Below are positions 44,127 through 54,531 of a stretch of DNA of 64,000 nucleotides, piece by piece. Position numbers and translations under genes: made by a program. A model generated the notes under the pieces. That model was not told where the DNA came from. It saw nothing but the letters and a program-made list of their open reading frames with translations, and did no database searches. Source of the stretch: Oidiodendron maius Zn (Eukaryota; Ascomycota; Leotiomycetes; Myxotrichaceae); NCBI GenBank assembly GCA_000827325.1, contig KN832870.1, positions 5,642,001 through 5,706,000 on the forward strand, read 5' to 3'. The stretch's first letter is position 1. Every line of letters begins with the position of its first letter.

Positions 44127-44934
44127 TCACCATGGAGTGAAACTGCCATCATACCCTACGAACTTTCCTGACAAGGTTTCCTTCGTCGTCTTATCAATCT
44201 GCGTAGTTGTTAGATTAATTTACACTTTATACCGCTTAATCGGAAAGACAGAGTTAGCTTACTTGCTGTATTAAACCCGCAGCACTCTGCTCAACAGTGA
44301 CAGGAATCTCCGCTACACCAGCCAGATCCGCAGCATGCTGGCCCATACGTGTTTGCACCCAACCCGGATGCAGAGCAACAGCACTAATCCTTGGATTCTC
44401 AAAGTGAATCTTGGAAGTGGCGTAGTTGGCGGCCGACTTGGTGAGGCCATATGCTATAGTTGGCAATGGAATGTTCTCCATAATGCCAATACTGGCGATA
44501 TTTGTCGAAACGATATTGAAGCGGGGATTCTCCGATTTTTCCAGAAGCGACTTGGTGGCCTGGAACAGCTTGATCGGGGCAATTGTATTGATCTCGAAGT
44601 GTTTTCGCAAGTCTTCTGGTGTCACCTCTGAGACAGGGCCCCACTGATCAAGAATACCGGAATTGGCAATGACAACATCGACTTGTTGGATGCCATATTG
44701 TGACCGGAGAGAGTTGACCGCATCTTTTGCATCGGTATCAGAGACTGCGTCAATCTTGACAACGATGAGACTGCTTCCACTGGCGGCGGGCAGTTTACCG
44801 AGATCCTTCGCAGTCGTATCTGCGATATCACGAAGACCAGCGATCACTGTTGTATTTGGCCGCGCGAGCAATTGAGAGACAATCCCTTTGCCAATTCCTC
44901 GATTGGCACCCGTTATGAGCCAAGTTGACGACAT
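44127..44934 (-). CDS. Short-chain dehydrogenase (carbonyl-reductase-like)
   Basis: Two exons, complement(join(44127..44198, 44263..44934)), give 247 residues. The 64-base intron (gtaagc..cgcag) leads to a short last exon, IDKTTKETLSGKFVGYDGSF, ending TPW, the typical C-terminus of this subgroup. The cofactor motif TGANRGIG is at residues 8-15. ANSG replaces the usual NNAG. The catalytic segment is YGLTK (YxxxK) and HPGWVQTRMG follows. These match fungal sniffer-like/C-factor-like classical SDRs, which reduce small carbonyl compounds in the cytosol. It is on the same strand as the DFR-like gene. Confidence 0.9.
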
Positions 44935-46000
44935 TTTAAGTTAATGGAATTGAGCGTGCCGAGAGCGAATATAGGTATAGTTAGGATATGTAAGAGAGGA
45001 AGTGGAATAATGGTACAGTGAATGCAATTATGAGTAAACTTGAGAGTGAGTGCTGTAGGATAGATAGGACTGAGCAGCGTATTTAAAAGGCGACAATGCT
45101 TCTCATACTGGAAGCGGAATGACTGTCTCTTTCTCTGTTACTCTTGTGCTTTCTAACCAAGATTTCAAACTGACATCCAGATATAACATTATTAACCACA
45201 AACCACATTCTCCTATCCGGTGCTGTCAATTAAAATTACCTAAAATGGCAAATGGCAAATCCACTCCTCATACGTGGACGATGATTGGCCGAAAGTAGTC
45301 AGCTCGCGACAAGCCAGCCTCTTCATTGGATATCAGACAAGTTGCGGTGGCTTGTCTTAAAAACATCATGCCCCGGTGGATTACCAATCTCTATATTACC
45401 CAGAAGAGGTGCCATATCACATGTTTATCACAACAATCTCAGACGACGATTGAGCTCACCAAAGGAACGTTACTGAGCAACCAGAGTAGAGGTTGAGTAG
45501 TGCCTGAGCAAATCGGCGACGCCGACTAACCGCAACCGAGGCGGAATGGGAAAAGCGTCGAATGAAGCATTGCTATCAACCTATGGCATAGCTCTAATTA
45601 GTAACATATATACTACAGTACACAGCACATAGATTTAATAACGTCATGATTTTGACTCGCTAAAATACATAGCATTGCCAGATTCTGTGGTAGACGACGC
45701 AACATACTACATGTCGAGTGATTAACAATAAAGATTCGTTATTCAGGAACACTTGCGACGATGGAAAAAACAAGAAGCCACAGCCTTGGATGATAGTCTA
45801 CACCGAGCCGATAACCATAAAAACCCAGCTATGGAAGTGCCTGGAATATGATATGTCAAATTTCAAGGGAGCAAGTAAGCTACTACATATTTCATAGCAC
45901 CATTATTCTCATACTTTTGCTGTTGTAAGTCAGCTTAATTAGATCTAGCTGAGTAGTTATATACATAAAGAAGTTTATCTCCTCGGCGAATAAAGATAAA
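44935..46000. other. Intergenic stretch
   Basis: It holds the SDR promoter (a ttttaaatac-like element about 150 bases upstream, near 45080) and the 3' flank of the tannase gene. No gene seen. Confidence 0.45.
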
Positions 46001-47746
46001 TTAATACACGGGAAGTTTAAAGGCATTAAAATTGTACTTCCAGGTGTCGATAGACGCCTGGTCGTACACGCATGTCTGATCAGTACCATTCTTGGACCAC
46101 AGAGGACGAAGTGGCCAAGCACACAGCTGCTGGTTCTCACCCTCATTTGCACCCTGGAGAACCGTAGCATTCAAAGTGACGGGCTTCACGCCATTTTCAA
46201 CCCAGTCAATCATAACAGCAAGATTGGTTTGCGGGAACGGTCCGTTGGGCTGAAGGTCGTTAACTGCACAGTGCCCAGCACCAGGAACGAGATAAAGTCG
46301 ATACCAATCGCCTAATGCTTCAGTACTGTCATTGTAGGCAAGGCCAGGGTACATAATCTGGCGGACCGATTCATACCAGTAAACTGAGGAGGCAGTTGGG
46401 ATACTGAAATCAGATTCGCCATGGAAGTGAATAATCTTTGCTCCGGACTCGTACCATGGCGTCAGATCAGGCCAGGTGGTCTGCAGAGTATCTTGATACA
46501 TTTGCCAGCCCTCCCATATCCAGGACACGAGAGTGTCGTACGTCACGCCATCAAGGCTGTCGATGTTGGTCTCGTCCAGAAGGTCGAGGAACATTGCAAT
46601 AAATTCACCACCAATTCCACCTGGAGCAGCATACCATGTTCCACTAGTAGAATTGTAACTAGTTTCTGCATCATCCAACGCTGCGCCCAACGCGTAGGAC
46701 AGGTACGCTTGACGGCCTTGTGAGTCCTTGAGACCATCGGTAATTGCTTGGTATACGGCAACACCCTGTGCCGTCACTGTTCCGTTCTGAGCTGGGAGGG
46801 TTGCTCCACCCGCCTGCCTCTTCCCCATGCCAGTCGTGCTGGATGCAGCACAGTAGTATGGTTGGCCAATTGTACTTTTGAGATCGAATTTTAATTTGCA
46901 AAGATCGGATCTGGATACGACACCATCACGCCGCCCATCGAGAGGATCGCAGGCTGCGATAGTCAAGTTGAGAATCTTGTCCATCTCGCATGGGGGTGGA
47001 TAATAGTCTAAAGTTTTTTCAACGACTCCGGCGAAGAGATGATTTACTTGCTGATGAGCAAAGCGGAATGCTGGCGCCCCGACAACAGCACCATCCCATT
47101 CATCACCAAAGCGCTGAATTTGGCTCCAGCCCTCTCTGCCTCCCTCTGAACAACCCTCATAGTAGGCATAGAGCTTTTCACTATCGGCCATGTTATAGAA
47201 CAGCCTTGAGAAGGCCTTTCCAATCGTGCTCATCTCGTGATGAGCCTGGTAGCCAAACATGAAGACGGACTCCCAGTTGATGGTACCATTCGCTAGAATC
47301 AGGACACCATCCAACTGCGTCGCAAAGCTTCCAAAGCCGCCATCCGTAGCACCAGAGACAGCCCCATAGATAACACCTCCAGGAATTGACTGCTCGCCAG
47401 CGTAGATGGCAAGGCCGCCTCCACCATTGGAAAGCCAGCGATTCTGAAAATTGCTAGGCGCTGGAAGGAAGAACTGGAGAAGCACCCGATCGTCACGGTC
47501 ATTGTGACTGTAGGCGACAGTCACATTGCAGTAATCAATGACTGCATCGGGAAAGAAATTGCTACCAACTGAGGAATTGGTGACCACATTGGAGGTAGCG
47601 TATGTTCGATCGATGGTGATTCCTAGGTAAACATCGTCCGGGGGCAATGCGGCTATTATATTGTCGTTGGTGCAGACAGAGCTGAGGGATGCAGCACTGG
47701 CAATGGCAGCCGAAGCATTGGCGAGAGCGAAGAGTGTAGAACGCAT
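46001..47746 (-). CDS. Secreted tannase / feruloyl esterase family enzyme
   Basis: A single exon of 581 residues from the ATG at 47746. The signal peptide is MRSTLFALANASAAIASAAS. The tannase-family nucleophile motif GCSEGGREG has Cys199-Ser200, the Cys next to the serine that forms the CS-D-HC disulfide pair with the Cys after the catalytic His (PGAGHCAVND, about residue 500). Other family marks are RWLSNGGGGLAIY, GAVSGATDGGFGS, GYQAHHEMSTIGK and GDEWDGAVVGAPA. The family splits gallate esters (tannase) or feruloyl and related phenolic esters of plant cell walls outside the cell. Many N-glycosylation sequons fit secretion. Which ester is used cannot be told. Two carboxylesterase genes follow within 6 kb. 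Confidence 0.92.
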   Translation of the reverse strand: MRSTLFALANASAAIASAASLSSVCTNDNIIAALPPDDVYLGITIDRTYATSNVVTNSSVGSNFFPDAVIDYCNVTVAYSHNDRDDRVLLQFFLPAPSNFQNRWLSNGGGGLAIYAGEQSIPGGVIYGAVSGATDGGFGSFATQLDGVLILANGTINWESVFMFGYQAHHEMSTIGKAFSRLFYNMADSEKLYAYYEGCSEGGREGWSQIQRFGDEWDGAVVGAPAFRFAHQQVNHLFAGVVEKTLDYYPPPCEMDKILNLTIAACDPLDGRRDGVVSRSDLCKLKFDLKSTIGQPYYCAASSTTGMGKRQAGGATLPAQNGTVTAQGVAVYQAITDGLKDSQGRQAYLSYALGAALDDAETSYNSTSGTWYAAPGGIGGEFIAMFLDLLDETNIDSLDGVTYDTLVSWIWEGWQMYQDTLQTTWPDLTPWYESGAKIIHFHGESDFSIPTASSVYWYESVRQIMYPGLAYNDSTEALGDWYRLYLVPGAGHCAVNDLQPNGPFPQTNLAVMIDWVENGVKPVTLNATVLQGANEGENQQLCAWPLRPLWSKNGTDQTCVYDQASIDTWKYNFNAFKLPVY

Positions 47747-49564
47747 CACTATCTGAGGGTCGTCGAAGGGGTGAAGAAGGCGATAGGACCTGAAACAATA
47801 TGCGCATCACAAAAGAGCAAGCTTCTCTTATATATTCATCGACTAACCGTTCGCCCGAAATCAGGACCGTCATATTTAGATAGAACAGCTCCCCATTCTG
47901 ACCACTAGCAATGCCTCATCCACACGGCATATGCATACGTATCCCACTTAATCTTGTTCAGTACCTCAGCAGGGCCCACGCCAGCCAGGATAGGCTGCTG
48001 CCGGTATTTCGTGGAGAGTACGGAGCTGCTAAGTAAAAAGGGGCGTCATACGAGAAAGTGAGGCTTATAGACTGTGGCAGGCAACTGCCGTAATTAGGGC
48101 AGGGGCAACATGAGAGACCAACCGGCTATTTTTATGAGTCCCACATCGCAAGTGTCAATGTCCCCACAGAGAGACGCGCGTACCACTGTCCTGTACAATC
48201 GAAGTGGCATTCCTATCCTGTGCTATACAGCCGGTGGTCCGGCAGATAAGGGACACCGATTGGGACGAACTTAAAATCGCACAACTTGGAATTCAGTCCA
48301 GATAGAATGCTTACGTAGTTGAACACAGCTAAGAAGACTTCGGATAGGCCGGCGAACCTGCGAAGGGGCACGTGGGAAACGACCGAGGAAGGACAACAGG
48401 TCGTGGGTTCAAGTCTTCTAGCTGAGGTCCATAATATGATGCACCGGTTGGCTTACCACGAGGTTGTTAGCGAGGTGATGGAAATAAAGCAATCTTCATA
48501 ATTCGGAATACTTAATACAGTTAAGGCCACTACGTTGGTTTTCAAATAAGTACGTTCTAGTATTAATAATCTACGATTTTGATCTATATGGCCTCACTGC
48601 GCGAAACGGGGAACCAGATCATCTTACCAGCAAGAGGCAGCTACGAGCGTTCGCTATCCATGGTAACCGAAAGTGGTTTGGATCTTATAATAGCACTGCC
48701 CACCCAATAACTGAGAGAGGCTCATGCTAGGGCTTGGTCTAATACAATGACTTTAGACCGCGAAAGGAGCGTTTAAGTACCTTGTGCTCGTCAAACTCTG
48801 CATTACAGTGATCGACTGCTTGAAGCATTTGTGGAAGGTGAGCAAATGCCCTGCTCAGCACCCACTACAATATCTGGGTTTATAGGGGGGGGTAGTGACG
48901 ATCTCTGCGGATGTTTCCGGTCTTCCATCCGCCGGCCCCTTCTCTTGTCCCTAATACCTCTGCTTTAGTTATGGTAGGCGCAATTCCGGGCACTAGCTTT
49001 TGCTGTGGTCGCTGCCAGTGTTTTCCGCCATCATCGCCACAACCGCTTACACCCCTGCAAATGTCAGCTTATGCCTCTCGCAAATTAGAGCTAAGAATCC
49101 TAGAAATCCTCCCTAGAGTGGGTACCTTGCATGTTTTGCCGGACGAGAGTTACCTTAAGCCTAAGGCGCTGTGGGGCAGCACTCTGTGGGGCAGTCCATT
49201 GTGGAGACGCCATCGTGGGGACGTCCTTTGCTTGCGGTGTAGTAAAACGTAGGAAAGAGATTTTGGGCCTAGACGCGTCAGGTCCGCGTCACTTTTGTGG
49301 TAACAGATAGATGTTAGTTGAGTAATAAGGCCGAGAGTGAAATATATTAATTAATATGTGAGAAGAGAAAATCTCCTATGCAATGATCCAACCTAGCTAT
49401 AGCTCTACTCACTGGGACATTCCTATATAGAAAGGTAGCCTATTTACGGGAATGGCTAGCGGACAATGTCGCCAGAAAATGCCCTGGCGAGTAAATTCAT
49501 GGGATGCTACCCTGCAATATGTCCATTGCACAATACGCCAACTTTCACTCCGCCTCACCAATGT
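47747..49564. other. Intergenic stretch
   Basis: 1.8 kb with no supported gene. Short frames at 48319-48501 and 48911-49252 lack features. A ggttcaagtc motif near 48405 resembles a tRNA B box, but no cloverleaf forms around it. Confidence 0.45.
47829..47834 (-). promoter_or_regulatory. TATA box of the tannase-like gene
   Basis: A tatata core on the minus strand about 83 bases before the ATG at 47746. Confidence 0.45.
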
Positions 49565-51271
49565 CTATGGAGTAGTATCATAAACATCCCCCGGAATGTG
49601 GCATGCGCCCTCAACATCATTTCCATTCACAAACTGCACGACCTGCCCATCCGCACCAAACCGCGCCAGCGTCCCGCCGGTCGTGTTATTCAACACATCG
49701 TACGCAGGCCATCCATCCCCAGGCCCAACGGTCGGGTCATTCACAAAATTAAACAGGTAATCCTGCATACTCTCACTGGTCGCAATCTCCAGATCGGTGA
49801 TGACACCCGGGGCAATGAGGTATGTGCCGAAAAACATATAGAGGTCAGAGTAATGGTATGCTCCGAGCCAGTCGACAGGTGCGATGTTGGTGAAATTGCC
49901 GGCCCATTGGTAGCGGTATGTGGGCAGATCGATGTTGTTGCGCAGCATGCTAGTATTGTAGGCATTGCAGACAGTGGTGAGGGTTTGGGCTACAATAAGG
50001 GATTCTGAGGGACCTGCTGATGCGTTGTGTATGGGATAGGGAATGAGGGCAGATGCTTCGCGGGCAGTGGTTCCGAGCATCTTTGGCAGAGGGGCGATTT
50101 CGCGCGCGAGGTATTTTGCCTCGTACTGAGCGTTAGTAAAGACGTATTTGTTGTCGACTGAGGCGTATTAGCTAGTGACGGTTAAGACTGGGATGGACTG
50201 TGATTTACTGTTACGTGTGAAAGCCATGGTTGGCTGCGAAGTGTTCACCAGCGTGGAATTATCCTGGTATTGTCCAACAAAGTTTTCAATTCGAGCCATA
50301 GGAACTCGCCTCATGCATTGCAACTCGAGCTGTGCATCCTCGAAATCACAGCCTAGATGCTTGGCTACGAAGGTAAAGTTGCCATTGGTCCCAAGATAAT
50401 CATTGACTGCTCGACCGCCAATAGCAAAACCAGAACTCGAGATTGAGGCGCGAATTATAGGGTCCTTATACCATGTGAAGAGGTACTGGTCGGTCGAGCT
50501 AGATCCGGCAGATTGGCCCCACAGCGTGATCTTGGATGGATCACCACCAAAGCCGGCAATGTTCTCATGCACCCACTCTACGGCCATGCGTTGGTCCTGT
50601 GGCGCGAAGTTGGTGCTCCCGTTCAGGCCGCGGGCGTTGGGGTATGAAAAGATGTTCACGCGATAGTTGGTAGTGATAACAATATGGCCTTGGGTGCGGT
50701 GGACCCAGTTTGCTGGCAGCTGCGTGGGAATATTTATACCGCCCGTGACATCACCTCCTCCTGTGAGAAAATGGATGACGGGCAGTTTAGAGTGGGCAGT
50801 TGCAGTGGCGGGCGTCCAGATGGAAATGGTGAGGCAGTCTTCAGCAGAGTTCTGCGCCACTAGGCCTGCAAGCAAGCTCTCGCCATAGTTGACCACCAGA
50901 TTGCCCGTGATGTTGAGCGCCCATACGGTGGGTACGGCTGAGACATACTGGGGGCAGACTGGGCCGAAGACTGTGGAGTCGTAGACCTCACACGAGTCCT
51001 CGAGACGCTCTGGAGGGGTCCATCGTCGGTCTCCTACTGGAGGCTGTGGGTGTTAGACTTTTCACGGCCCAGGCTAAAAGAAGGATCTATAGAGTACCTT
51101 TGCGTAGGGGACAAACTTGAAGTGACGGACGTCTGGGTATGTGTCATTGAAACCTCCTTTGAATACTCCCGTCCTGGTATGAACAGTCAGGTTATCGGCA
51201 GTCTGAGTCCAGTCACTCCAGGCCTGGGCGTAGCTGATGAAGAGAAGAGTAATGACTGCGCTCTTTAGCAT
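49565..51271 (-). CDS. Secreted type-B carboxylesterase
   Basis: Three exons, complement(join(49565..50157, 50215..51043, 51098..51271)), give 531 residues. The signal peptide is MLKSAVITLLFISYAQAW. Exon 2 opens PPVGDRRWTPPERLEDS, then AEDCLTISIWTP, NYRVNIFSYPNARG and the nucleophile elbow GQSAGSSS. The 57-base second intron (gtaaca..cctcag, branch gctaat) removes an in-frame TAA and joins MAFTLDNKYVFTNAQYEAKY. In exon 3, GAYHYSDLYMFFGTY holds the catalytic His region. These are marks of the COesterase family (lipases/cholinesterase-like), secreted ester hydrolases. Sequons are frequent. It is the divergent partner and likely paralogue of the carboxylesterase at 52193. Confidence 0.9.
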
Positions 51272-51416
51272 CTTGAGAGCTCAAAGTGCAGTGCCAAAAT
51301 TGTGATAGGGAGCAAAGGTTAGCAAGGGAGTGAATCATAGCACGAGTACCTCGTTCTTCTCTTGCCGATCTAGGCATTTGAGACCATATAGACACTTCTG
51401 GATATATTGACTGCTG

Positions 51417-51450
51417 GATATATGCATCCGCAGGATAGATGCATCCGCAG
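51417..51450. repeat. 17-base direct repeat in the carboxylesterase promoter
   Basis: gatatatgcatccgcag is followed directly by gatagatgcatccgcag (one mismatch). Each contains the palindrome atgcat. It lies about 150 bases upstream of the minus-strand gene start and could be a tandem regulator site. Confidence 0.6.
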
Positions 51451-52115
51451 ACATGTTCAACATATCATCGTACACATCTTCTGATGAACAACACAGTCAA
51501 TCGGCCCTTCAACGACACTAGTCATCTTGACCTGCATGCATGCAGCTATTTCCCCGCAATAATTCTCTTGTCACGCTCTCCTGTCCAGCCCGGCATCTTT
51601 ATTTCCTGGGACCCCCACTGTCGGACCCCGCAGTGCGACGTCATCTAGAGGTGGAAGTTATATTTACAAGACTCGCTTAGGAGTGAGACTACCTCCGGTG
51701 ATGGGAGTGGAATTGGCCCAAGACTTTGTTCTAGAATTCCTATCTTCGCTCCCCTAGACTTAGTTAGCTAATGTCCAAAATCCGATATATAACACCTATT
51801 ACACACGTTATAAAAGGCACATATCACCTCCGTATCTCGCAATCCGTAAGCTAGCGTGTTTTCTATCCCTTTTAATCACCATCGTTGCGAAAAGAGCCGG
51901 TACTTGGGGTAGGATATCGATAGAGTATTGTACACCGATCTCTAAGTGTAGGAAAAGTTGGTCCCTGCTGCATATGGGGAAAACTTGTTGGGAAATAGCC
52001 GAGAAGAGGGGAAAGGGAGCTGGTAAGCTTCCATGATCCCCGTGTTCTCAAAGTGAATAACGCTCAGTTAATGGCGTGGAGATATTTCTTGAATCCCACT
52101 TTTCTTACAATTTAG

Positions 52116-52122
52116 TATATAA
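52116..52122 (+). promoter_or_regulatory. TATA box of the plus-strand carboxylesterase
   Basis: tatataa, 71 bases before the end of the leader at the ATG (52193). Confidence 0.55.
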
Positions 52123-52192
52123 TACCCCTCGCCGCCGGATGTTCTGTTGAAGGTCCTCTCTGCCTCGTCATTTAATATCCTTTGCCAGCATC

Positions 52193-53937
52193 ATGTTCAC
52201 TGTCAGCTTGACCGTTGTCTTAGGACTCGTCGTGTCTACCCGGGTAGTATCCGCTGCGCCAACTTGGGCTGATGAACACTTGAAAGTCAATACCAGTAGC
52301 GGGGAACGTGAGTACAGACCTTGCCAAGTTTTTCCAAGTTCTACCACCTTCCCATATCGTAAATGACGGACGTCGTAGTGCACGGAATCGTCAATGGCAC
52401 TACCCCAGGCGTTCGCCAGTTCCTTGGCGTTCCCTTTGCCCAGCCGCCAGTCGGAGAATTGCGATGGTTACCACCGGTGGCACTCCCAAACAACCTTACA
52501 GGGACGTTTGTGGATGCTACAAAGTTCTCTTTGAATTGCCCACAGTATGAGTCGACGTCACCTTCAGTATACAACAAGGTTGTGCGGGAGTATTTTATCC
52601 AAGGCCCTTCGGGTGAGGATTGCTTGACTTTGAGTGTCTGGGCTCCTGCAAATCCGACTTACCAGAAGCTTCCAGTCTTCATATGGCTCTATGGAGGTTG
52701 GTTGCTCGGCTCTTTCCCCTATCCGAGACTAATCCGGTAGTCTCTTCTTGTCTTTATACTAAAGACAAGTTCTGCAACTTCTGAAATATGTTGATATTTT
52801 CTGTTCGCCATAATGCTAATAGAAATTCGAAAATTAGGTGGTCTCCAGACTGGTGGTTCCTCTGTTCCCTATCAGGATCCCGCACAGTGGGTTCAGCGGA
52901 CTCAGAGTCACATCGTAGTAAGCGTTCAATACCGACTCAATATTTTTGGCTTTCCCAACGCCAAAGGTCTCCCAGCCCAGAATCTGGGGTACTATGACCA
53001 ACGTCTAGGTGTGGAATGGATCCAAGCCAACATAGCAGCATTCGGAGGGGACTCCAAGAAGATGGTCCTCTGGGGACAGTCCGCCGGAGCTAGTAGTACA
53101 GATGCCTACAATTATGCATATCCCGATGATCCAATCGTATCAGGAATCATCTGCGACTCCGGCTCCTCGGACAGGCCCGGTGGAACAGACGTTGGACAGA
53201 CGAATTTCACCTCCTTTGCGGCGCACTTTAACTGTTCAGGGCCAACCATGCTAACCTGTATGCACAACGTTTCTGCAACTGATATAATCGACTACCTGGC
53301 TGAATACCAAGATTCCGGGACACTTCCAGCAATCAGCTTCGTTGCTATTGCCGATAGCGTGACTGCGTTCTCAAACTACACGGAACGCTTGATCGCAGGT
53401 AATTATTCGAAGGTTCCGGCGATTTACGGCTTCAATGATATAGATGGCACAACTCTGATCTCTATGCCTACGGTTTGGAAATACCTTGTTCCCTTAAACT
53501 CGACAATAGCTATCGAGGAAACCCTCCCGCCTCCGAACAACACAGCAGCCGTAATAGAATTCACAAACTCTCAACACTGTCCCGTTGTCGCGACTAGCGA
53601 CTTTCGCACACAAGGTGGCCGTATCACATACCGTTATCAATATCAGGGCAACTGGACTAATATATCCCCGCTAGATTGGATGGGAGCTTATCATTCTTCT
53701 GAACTTCCGATGATCTTTGGCACGAATGGTGATTTCCGTGGCCCATCCACCCAGTTTGAGAAGCATACCAGTAGGAAAATGCAAGATTTGTGGCTTGCGT
53801 TTGCCAATGATCCAGCGCATGGCGTGGAGAAGCTAGGGTGGGCGAATGTTACCTCGGGGTATGTTAATGCTTTTGGTGCCAACAATCAGACGGCGAGACT
53901 GATTTCGGCTGCGACACTGGACGCTCCTTGCTTGTAA
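52193..53937 (+). CDS. Secreted type-B carboxylesterase
   Basis: Three exons, join(52193..52307, 52379..52696, 52838..53937), give 510 residues. The signal peptide is MFTVSLTVVLGLVVSTRVVSA. Intron 1 (gtgagt..cgtag) leads to LHGIVNGTTPGVRQFLGVPF; intron 2 (141 bases, gttggt..attag) restores IWLYGGGLQTGG, the oxyanion-hole region. Then come EDCLTLSVWAP, YRLNIFGFPNAKG and the nucleophile elbow GQSAGASS; GAYHSSELPMIFGT holds the catalytic His. The family acid residue is probably in GFNDIDGTTL. Family: COesterase, lipase/cholinesterase-like, extracellular. Closely similar in plan to the divergent gene at 49565, hence a likely tandem-inverted duplication. Confidence 0.9.
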
Positions 53938-54531
53938 ATGAGGTTGAAAGATGCTGTCAGTGTAGTCGATACTTCAAGGCAAAAACTACCCACCCACGGC
54001 AGTTTTACCAGCAATTATGACGTCTCTGAGTGAAGGACAATGGGGATTAACTGTATAGGTCACATCTCGCCTGTTCACATCCGTGGCTCTCCTTGGCTGT
54101 CCCGCGAGACCTGGGATAGAGAATAACCCCCGCCACTCCATGTAACAGCAGAACGAAATATTCCATGCACAGTCTAAGCGTAAAATAATACACCCAGTCG
54201 CCGGCGAAAAACTGCACTTGGTGGTATGGCGGGGCTTTCCTCTGGGAGAGGCTAGTCGAATCGTAAACCAAATTGGGCTAGCTCAACTTCATTTTACAGC
54301 AGTCCACAGCATAGAAATATCCGATACCCAGGTGGGAAATGATGTAGAACTAATGAGCGTGGGAATAGTGACGTTTCCCATTTAGCTAGTTCCCTGAAGG
54401 GTTAGGGAAATTCCCTTAATCCGCTATATACATACACATCTATGGTTCCTTCCCTCTCGTCGTATCGTGTACCCATCCATTCATGGTGATATTAAAGCTT
54501 TATAAATAAGCTCTTCTCAACAAATCAACAC
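53938..54531. other. Convergent intergenic stretch
   Basis: The 3' flanks of the carboxylesterase and HET genes; no gene recognised. Confidence 0.5.

Larger units (their letters stand above)
51272..52192. promoter_or_regulatory. Shared divergent promoter of two carboxylesterases
   Basis: A 921-base interval between two head-to-head paralogous genes. It contains a TATA box for the plus-strand gene and a 17-base direct repeat. Coregulation is an inference from the layout. Confidence 0.5.

Noticed and set aside
48330-48425. Possible tRNA with ggttcaagtc
   Set aside because: The T-stem does not pair and no D-arm or acceptor stem could be formed.
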